From CAG-217 sp963605415 (lineage in GTDB: Bacteria; Bacillota; Clostridia; Oscillospirales; Acutalibacteraceae), in assembly GCA_963605415.1 (NCBI GenBank), contig CAVCUL010000001.1, positions 183,199-247,198 of the forward strand: a stretch of 64,000 nucleotides of DNA, written 5' to 3'. A program made the translations under genes and the position numbers. Shown here one piece after another: positions 59,193-64,000 of this stretch; within the stretch, counting starts at the first letter, position 1, and the number at the start of each line of letters is the position of its first letter. The notes under the pieces are model-generated. The model did no database searches, was not told the origin of the DNA, and saw nothing but the letters and a program-made list of their open reading frames with translations.

Positions 59193-59387
59193 ATGCAGAC
59201 TTTATTTGCTTCTCTGATGGCCGTAATTCATCTGGCCGTCAACGCCCAGTCCTGGAAAACCACCCTGCCGGATATGATCTTCGGTATGCTGGGTATCTTT
59301 ATCGTCATCGGCGTAATTATTCTTGTTACCTATGCGCTGAACAAGGTCTTCTCCAAAAAGAAGAAAGATGACAAGGACGAAAAATAA
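59193..59387 (+). CDS. Na+-pump decarboxylase gamma-like small membrane subunit
   Basis: Protein of 64 residues with one helix (about 25-50) and a charged C-terminus (KKKKDDKDEK). AAGGAGG precedes the ATG. Its place 12 bases after the beta subunit and its topology fit OadG-type gamma subunits, which stabilise the complex. Sequence similarity in such short proteins is weak, so the call rests mainly on context. Confidence 0.65.
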   Translation: MQTLFASLMAVIHLAVNAQSWKTTLPDMIFGMLGIFIVIGVIILVTYALNKVFSKKKKDDKDEK

Positions 59388-59401
59388 CCAAACGGAAAAC
59401 G

Positions 59402-59438
59402 CAGAAAAAGCGCCCGGTAAAACCGGGTGCTTTTTCTG
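59402..59438 (+). terminator. Intrinsic terminator after the decarboxylase genes
   Basis: CAGAAAAAGC/GCTTTTTCTG with inner CCCGGT/ACCGGG and a 3-base loop. Confidence 0.85.
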
Positions 59439-59452
59439 TGTAAAAAACAGGG

Positions 59453-59481
59453 TTGCAAAATGACGTGTTCTATTGTATAAT
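59453..59481 (+). promoter_or_regulatory. Promoter of the T-box-pheST operon
   Basis: TTGCAA (59453-59458), 17 bases, TATAAT (59476-59481). Confidence 0.7.
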
Positions 59482-59487
59482 ATAGGC

Positions 59488-59755
59488 AAATTCAAACGCA
59501 ATGACGAAGAAAAGTAGCGCTCCCCCTGCTGATTAGAGAGCCGCGGCCTTGGCTGAGAGCCGCAGCACAGCACCCTGCGTGAAGTTCCCTTCCGAGCGGT
59601 TTTGCTGAACCACAGTAGGCAAAAACGGTATGAGCACCGTTAGCAGGCTCAAAGAGTGTTTGCTCCGATTGGCACTTGCCAACTTGCAAAAAACAGGGTG
59701 GTACCGCAGGTAATTCCGACTTGTCCCTATACTGACGGGGCAAGTCGTTTTTTAT
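59488..59755 (+). ncRNA. T-box riboswitch controlling pheS-pheT
   Basis: The leader carries the T-box core AGGGTGGTACCGC (59695-59707), followed by a terminator GACTTGTCCC/GGGGCAAGTC (59718-59727/59737-59746) and GTTTTTT. Upstream are Stem I-type AGAGA (near 59536) and a candidate TTC specifier near 59585-59587 for phenylalanine. Uncharged tRNA-Phe would favour the antiterminator and expression of pheST. The specifier assignment is less certain than the T-box itself. Confidence 0.9.
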
Positions 59756-59800
59756 TTACCACTGCCGCGAGCAATACAGAATGAAAGAAAGGATACGAAG

Positions 59801-60820
59801 ATGAAAGCACAACTGGAACAAATCCGCAGAGCCGCCAAAGAAGCGCTGACCTCCTTTGACAGCGCCGAGCAGCTGGAAGAAGCCCGTATCAAGTACCTGG
59901 GCAAAAAAGGCGAGCTGACCGCCATCTTGAAGCAGATGGGCAAACTCTCTGCCGAGGAGCGCCCGGTCATCGGCCAGCTGGCCAACGAAATCCGCAAGGA
60001 CATTGAGGACACCATCGCCACAAAGTCCGCAGAAATCAAAAAGGCCGCCCAGGAAAAGCGGCTGGCAGAGGAAACCCTGGATGTAACCATGCCCGGCACG
60101 CTGCCCAAGATCGGCTACAAGCACCCGCTGTCCATCGTTCTTGACGAGATTAAGGACATCTTTATGGGCATGGGCTTTGACATTGCCGAGGGGCCGGAGG
60201 TGGAGTACGACTACTACAACTTTGAGGCGCTGAACATTCCCAAGGATCACCCGGCCAGAGACACCCAGGACACTTTTTATATCAACGACAATATTGTGCT
60301 GCGGACCCAGACCTCTCCGGTACAGATCCGTGTGATGGAAAAGACGCAGCCTCCCATTCGCATGATTGCCCCGGGCCGTGTGTTCCGCTCCGACGCAGTA
60401 GATGCCACCCACTCCCCCCTGTTTCACCAGATTGAGGGCCTGGTGGTGGACAAGGGCATTACCATGGCAGACCTGAAAGGCACGCTGGAGACCTTCGCCA
60501 AGCGGCTGTACGGCGAGGACACCAAGATCCGCCTGCGCCCCCATCACTTCCCCTTTACGGAGCCCAGCTGCGAAATTGATGTAAGCTGCTTTAAGTGCGG
60601 CGGCAAGGGCTGCCCCTTCTGCAAGGGCGAAGGCTGGGTAGAAATTCTCGGCGGCGGTATGGTGCACCCCAAGGTGCTGAAAAACGGCGGCGTTGACCCG
60701 GATGTGTACAGCGGCTTTGCCTTTGGCGTGGGCCTGGAGCGACTGGTGCTGTTCCGCTTTAACATTGACGATATGCGTTTGCTGTATGAGAACGATATGC
60801 GTTTTCTGTCCCAGTTCTAA
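59801..60820 (+). CDS. pheS: Phenylalanyl-tRNA synthetase alpha subunit
   Basis: Class II synthetase catalytic subunit of 339 residues. It has an N-terminal coiled-coil arm, then HPLSIVLDEIKDIFMGMGF, FEALNIPKDHPARD, motif 2 FHQIEGLVVDKG, and motif 3 GFAFGVGLERLVLFRF. The Cys cluster CFKCGGKGCPFCKGEGW is typical of Firmicute PheS. It works as an alpha2-beta2 tetramer with PheT. Confidence 0.97.
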   Translation: MKAQLEQIRRAAKEALTSFDSAEQLEEARIKYLGKKGELTAILKQMGKLSAEERPVIGQLANEIRKDIEDTIATKSAEIKKAAQEKRLAEETLDVTMPGTLPKIGYKHPLSIVLDEIKDIFMGMGFDIAEGPEVEYDYYNFEALNIPKDHPARDTQDTFYINDNIVLRTQTSPVQIRVMEKTQPPIRMIAPGRVFRSDAVDATHSPLFHQIEGLVVDKGITMADLKGTLETFAKRLYGEDTKIRLRPHHFPFTEPSCEIDVSCFKCGGKGCPFCKGEGWVEILGGGMVHPKVLKNGGVDPDVYSGFAFGVGLERLVLFRFNIDDMRLLYENDMRFLSQF

Positions 60821-60832
60821 GGAGGTGCAAGT

Positions 60833-63232
60833 ATGATTTTATCCAGAAAATGGGCCAACGATTATGTGGACCTGACCGATATTGATAATAAGACCTTTTG
60901 CGACGAGATGACCCTGTCCGGCTCCAAGGTGGAGGGGCATGAAGTGGAAGGCAGCGATATTGAGAATGTAGTTGTCGGCCAGGTGCTTTCTATGGAGAAA
61001 CACCCGGACTCTGACCACCTGTGGGTGTGCCAGGTGTCCGTAGATGAAAAGGAGCCGCTGCAGATCGTCACCGGCGCCCAAAACTTAAAGCCCATGGACA
61101 TTGTGCCGGTGGCACTGGTGGGCGCTACAGTAATCAACCGCAAAGACCATAAATTAGAGAAAATCAAAAAGGGCAAGCTGCGGGGCGTTGCCTCCGCCGG
61201 CATGCTGTGTTCCTTTGACGAGTTGGGTCTGACCCAAAACGACTTTCCCTACGCCTGCGCCGACGGCATTTTTGTGTTAGGGGACGACTGCGACAAGACC
61301 CTGGGGATGGATATTCACAAGGCCATCGGCTATGACGACACCTGCGTTGAGTTTGAGATCACCTCCAACCGGTGCGACTGCCTGTCTGTCACCGGCCTGG
61401 CTCGCGAGGCGGCAGCCACCTTTGACCGCCCCTTCATCCTGCCGGAGCCGGAAGTAAAGCCCGGCCACGGCAATGTAAACGACCTGCTGCAAGTGCACAT
61501 TGAGGACGGCGAAAAGTGCTATCGTTACACCGGCGCCGTAGTAGAGAATGTGCGGGTCAAGGAGTCTCCCCGCTGGCTGCGGGAGCGGCTGCGTGCCTGC
61601 GGCGTGCGCCCCATCAGCAATATTGTAGATATTACCAACTATGTAATGCTGGAGTACGGCCAACCCATGCACGCCTTTGACCTGCGCTACCTGGTGGGCA
61701 ACACAGTGAATGTGCGTAACGCCAAGGCCGGCGAGACCATCACCACCCTGGACGGCGAGACCCGGGAGCTGACGGAGAATATGCTGGTGATTGCCGATAC
61801 AGAGAAGCCCGTAGCCGTTGCCGGTGTAATGGGTGGCGAGTACAGCGGCATTATGGATGACACCACCACCATTGTGTTTGAGTCCGCCTGCTTTAACGGC
61901 ACCTGCGTACGCCACACCGCCAAGGCACTGGGTATGCGCACCGAGGCCTCTGCCCGGTACGAGAAAGAGCTGGATCCCAACCAGACCATGCGCGCCTTAA
62001 AGCGTGCGCTCCAGCTGGTACAACTGCTGGATGCCGGCGATGTGGTAGACGGCGTGGTGGACTGCTGCAAAAAAGTGAAAGAGCAGGTCACCGTGGACTG
62101 GGACTACCGGTGGATTAACAATTTTATCGGCTTTGACCTCACCGAGCAGCAGATGATCGACATTTTGAAGAAGATCGACTTTGATGTGCGCGACGGCAAG
62201 GTCTATGCCCCCACATTCCGCAACGATATTGAGCACCTGGCAGACCTGGCGGAGGAAGTGGCCCGGTTCTACGGCTTCCACAACATTCCCAACCACATGC
62301 TGCAAGGCGCCGCCAACGGTAAGCTGACCCACCGCCAGTCCTTTGAGCGCAAGCTGGGCAACACCCTGCTGGCCTGTGGCTGCACCGAGGTGTCCACCTT
62401 TAGCTTTATCAGCCCCAAGGCCTATGACAAGATCTGCCTGTCCCCGGACAGTCCGCTGCGCAATTCCATTGTGATCCTGAACCCCCTGGGCGAGGACACC
62501 AGCATTATGCGCACCACCATTCTGCCCTCTATGCTGGATGTGCTGTCCTTTAACTACAACCACAAGACAGAGGCCGCCTGCATGTACGAGATGGGCACCG
62601 TCTACACCCCCACCACACCGGACAAGCTACCCATCGAGAGCCAAAAGGTCACCATCGGTATGTACGGCGACGGCGCAGACTTCTTTGCCCTCAAGGGTAT
62701 TGTGGAGAAGCTGCTGGACTGCCTGCATGTGGGCAACTACGATGTGGAGCCGGTAAAGGATAACCCCACCTTCCACCCGGGCCGTACCGCCGCCTTTACC
62801 ATTGACGGCAAGGTGCTGGCGACCCTGGGCGAGGTGCACCCCACCGTGGCAGAGAACTACGCCATCGGCACTCGGGTCTACCTGGCAGAGCTGGATGTGA
62901 ACACCGCTTATGAGAATGAGAGCGGCACCCGCACCCACAAGCCCCTGCCCAAGTACCCGGCCAGCAACCGTGACCTGGCCTTTGTGTGTGACAAGGAGAT
63001 CCCGGTGCTGAAGTTGCAGCGGGCCATCGGCGAGGCCGTAGGCAAGACCCTGGAGAGCGTTAAGCTCTTTGATGTGTACCAGGGCGAGCAGATCGAAAAG
63101 GGCAAAAAGAGCGTAGCGTTTAACATTCGTATGCGCGCCCACGACCGCACCCTTACCGACGACGAGGCCGACGCCGCTATGAAGCGGGTGGTCAAAGCCC
63201 TGGATAAAATGGGCATCAGTCTGCGGAGTTGA
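60833..63232 (+). CDS. pheT: Phenylalanyl-tRNA synthetase beta subunit
   Basis: Subunit of 799 residues: tRNA-binding OB-fold (VVVGQVLSMEKHPDSDHLWVCQV, in part KHPDSDHLWVCQV), B3/B4 editing domain, B5 domain, pseudo-catalytic core and C-terminal anticodon-binding domain (YPASNRDLAFVCDKEI to the end). It hydrolyses Tyr-tRNA-Phe. AAGGAGG precedes the ATG, 12 bases after pheS. Confidence 0.97.
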   Translation: MILSRKWANDYVDLTDIDNKTFCDEMTLSGSKVEGHEVEGSDIENVVVGQVLSMEKHPDSDHLWVCQVSVDEKEPLQIVTGAQNLKPMDIVPVALVGATVINRKDHKLEKIKKGKLRGVASAGMLCSFDELGLTQNDFPYACADGIFVLGDDCDKTLGMDIHKAIGYDDTCVEFEITSNRCDCLSVTGLAREAAATFDRPFILPEPEVKPGHGNVNDLLQVHIEDGEKCYRYTGAVVENVRVKESPRWLRERLRACGVRPISNIVDITNYVMLEYGQPMHAFDLRYLVGNTVNVRNAKAGETITTLDGETRELTENMLVIADTEKPVAVAGVMGGEYSGIMDDTTTIVFESACFNGTCVRHTAKALGMRTEASARYEKELDPNQTMRALKRALQLVQLLDAGDVVDGVVDCCKKVKEQVTVDWDYRWINNFIGFDLTEQQMIDILKKIDFDVRDGKVYAPTFRNDIEHLADLAEEVARFYGFHNIPNHMLQGAANGKLTHRQSFERKLGNTLLACGCTEVSTFSFISPKAYDKICLSPDSPLRNSIVILNPLGEDTSIMRTTILPSMLDVLSFNYNHKTEAACMYEMGTVYTPTTPDKLPIESQKVTIGMYGDGADFFALKGIVEKLLDCLHVGNYDVEPVKDNPTFHPGRTAAFTIDGKVLATLGEVHPTVAENYAIGTRVYLAELDVNTAYENESGTRTHKPLPKYPASNRDLAFVCDKEIPVLKLQRAIGEAVGKTLESVKLFDVYQGEQIEKGKKSVAFNIRMRAHDRTLTDDEADAAMKRVVKALDKMGISLRS

Positions 63233-63294
63233 CCGAAAAAACGGACAACTGCCCGGTAATTTGGCCGGAATATTGGAAATTTTGCATTTTAATA

Positions 63295-63323
63295 TTGTAA
63301 TTATTCCAAAAACTGTATATAAT
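63295..63323 (+). promoter_or_regulatory. Promoter of ireB and the following gene
   Basis: TTGTAA (63295-63300), 17 bases, TATAAT (63318-63323). Confidence 0.55.
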
Positions 63324-63347
63324 GAAGTGTACGGAGGTGACTTTACC

Positions 63348-63590
63348 GTGACAGATAAAACCATGACTTTTCGAATCGGTGATGAAAAAGAGGATGTTAT
63401 GAAGGACACCCTGACCCAGGTGTTTGACGCCCTGCGGGAAAAGGGATACAATCCCATTAACCAGATCGTAGGCTATCTGCTGTCTGAGGACCCCACCTAC
63501 ATCACCACTCACAACAACGCCCGCAGCCTGATCCGCCGGATCGATCGGGACGAGTTGCTGGCCGCTATGGTAAAGTCCTACTTAGATTAA
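63348..63590 (+). CDS. ireB: IreB family regulatory phosphoprotein
   Basis: Protein of 80 residues with the family block GDEKEDVMKDTLTQVFDALREKGYNPINQIVGYLLSEDPTYITTH (key part: YNPINQIVGYLLSEDP). In enterococci IreB is phosphorylated at N-terminal Thr by the PASTA kinase IreK and restrains cephalosporin resistance; the corresponding TDKTMTF is present here. GTG start with GGAGG eight bases upstream. The open frame extends back to 63261 but lacks support. Confidence 0.92.
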   Translation: MTDKTMTFRIGDEKEDVMKDTLTQVFDALREKGYNPINQIVGYLLSEDPTYITTHNNARSLIRRIDRDELLAAMVKSYLD

Positions 63591-63608
63591 AATAAAGGAG
63601 GCGTTCCC

Positions 63609-63902
63609 TTGGCGAAGAAAGGCGAATTCTTGGAATACAAAGGCAGACCGCTGGTACGCTGCGGCAACACCATTTACTACGGCAGTATGGCCGACCCGTT
63701 CGTTGTGTGCCTGAAGGTGCAAAGCGAGAAGAAGCAGGGCGACCAGACCGTTGCCGACAAGGTGATCATTCAGCTGCTGAATACGGACGAGCAGGTCTCG
63801 CCCAAAGAGCAGGTGGTCAAAAAGAGCGAAAAGACCGGCCTGTTCAATGCGCTGGATCTGGGTGCCGTTTGGCTGGAAAGAGCCTTAAAGAAAAACGCAT
63901 AA
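63609..63902 (+). CDS. Small conserved-looking hypothetical protein
   Basis: Protein of 97 residues, soluble and basic (MAKKGEFLEYKGRPLVRCGN; TDEQVSPKEQVVKKSEKTGLFNALDLG). TTG start with AAAGGAGG eight or nine bases upstream, 18 bases after ireB, so the two are co-transcribed. I recognise no domain. Its single early Cys and start motif YKGRPLVRCG look structured. A role near IreB or the next, unseen gene is possible. Confidence 0.65.
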   Translation: MAKKGEFLEYKGRPLVRCGNTIYYGSMADPFVVCLKVQSEKKQGDQTVADKVIIQLLNTDEQVSPKEQVVKKSEKTGLFNALDLGAVWLERALKKNA

Positions 63903-64000
63903 CCCCACAAACCAAAAGAACCGAGTGCAATTTGAACCGCCCCATATTGTGCAGACAGTACAAAAAGAGCCTACTTGAAGTAGAAAATTAAATTTTAAGC

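Noticed and set aside
1..64000. CRISPR array, tRNA or rRNA genes, prophage
   Set aside because: No regularly spaced repeats, cloverleaf-like genes, rRNA signatures or phage structural genes were found on reading either strand.

Overview
The window comes from a Gram-positive, spore-forming anaerobe of the class Clostridia, most likely an Oscillospiraceae/Ruminococcaceae-type gut bacterium; this is inferred from gene content and no database was searched. The clues are a pro-sigma-K gene, a PASTA-containing division PBP, a MurE with the DNPR motif expected for meso-diaminopimelate peptidoglycan, a T-box leader before pheST, IreB, YlxM-Ffh, GPH-type sugar symporters and a Na+-pump decarboxylase beta subunit. 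I saw no rRNA, tRNA, CRISPR array, transposase or recombinase.

Layout. 1-4.9 kb (minus): a surface-protein operon with an LPxTG-like membrane protein, a TasA/camelysin-like protein, a SipW-type signal peptidase and two tandem long SipW-dependent proteins. A third copy starts just off the left edge. 4.9-5.5 kb: a regulatory region with two 27-bp inverted repeats around a promoter. 5.5-9.1 kb (plus): zinc-ribbon/LRR membrane protein, XRE regulator, atypical Ser/Thr kinase, then sigK. 9.1-13.8 kb (minus): an orphan fumarase beta subunit, a short coiled-coil protein and two membrane-anchored parvulin-type foldases. 13.9-18.3 kb (plus): an O-antigen-ligase-like protein and TrkA/TrkH. 18.3-23.5 kb: an MFS transporter with a coupled 27-codon leader ORF, a split ThrE exporter, a histidine phosphatase, a YaiI-family protein and glycerate kinase. 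23.5-27.0 kb (plus): a small protein coupled to a GH38 alpha-mannosidase. 27.3-41.4 kb (minus): the division and cell-wall (dcw) cluster mraZ-rsmH-ftsL-pbp-murE-murF-mraY-ftsW-murG-murA-ftsQ-ftsZ, without murD, murB, murC or ftsA. 41.7-48.8 kb: a GPH symporter, a K+/H+-type antiporter, a coiled-coil protein, coaD, rsmD, uvrC and HPr. 48.9-57.8 kb (minus): the ylxM-ffh-rpsP-khpA-rimM-trmD set, split by a beta-mannosidase/symporter/TetR cassette. 58.0-63.9 kb (plus): Na+-pump decarboxylase beta and gamma subunits, T-box-pheST, ireB and a small hypothetical gene.

How it fits together. Two mannosidases and two GPH symporters point to growth on mannose-containing glycans. TrkAH and the CPA1 antiporter balance K+ and H+, and the decarboxylase subunits point to Na+ energetics. 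The most unusual region is the left end. There, a self-contained SipW/TasA-like secretion set faces an LRR/XRE/kinase module across a short region with long inverted repeats and a strong promoter. The tandem surface-protein genes also carry a duplicated leader whose hairpins show a compensatory base change, which suggests a structured RNA element.
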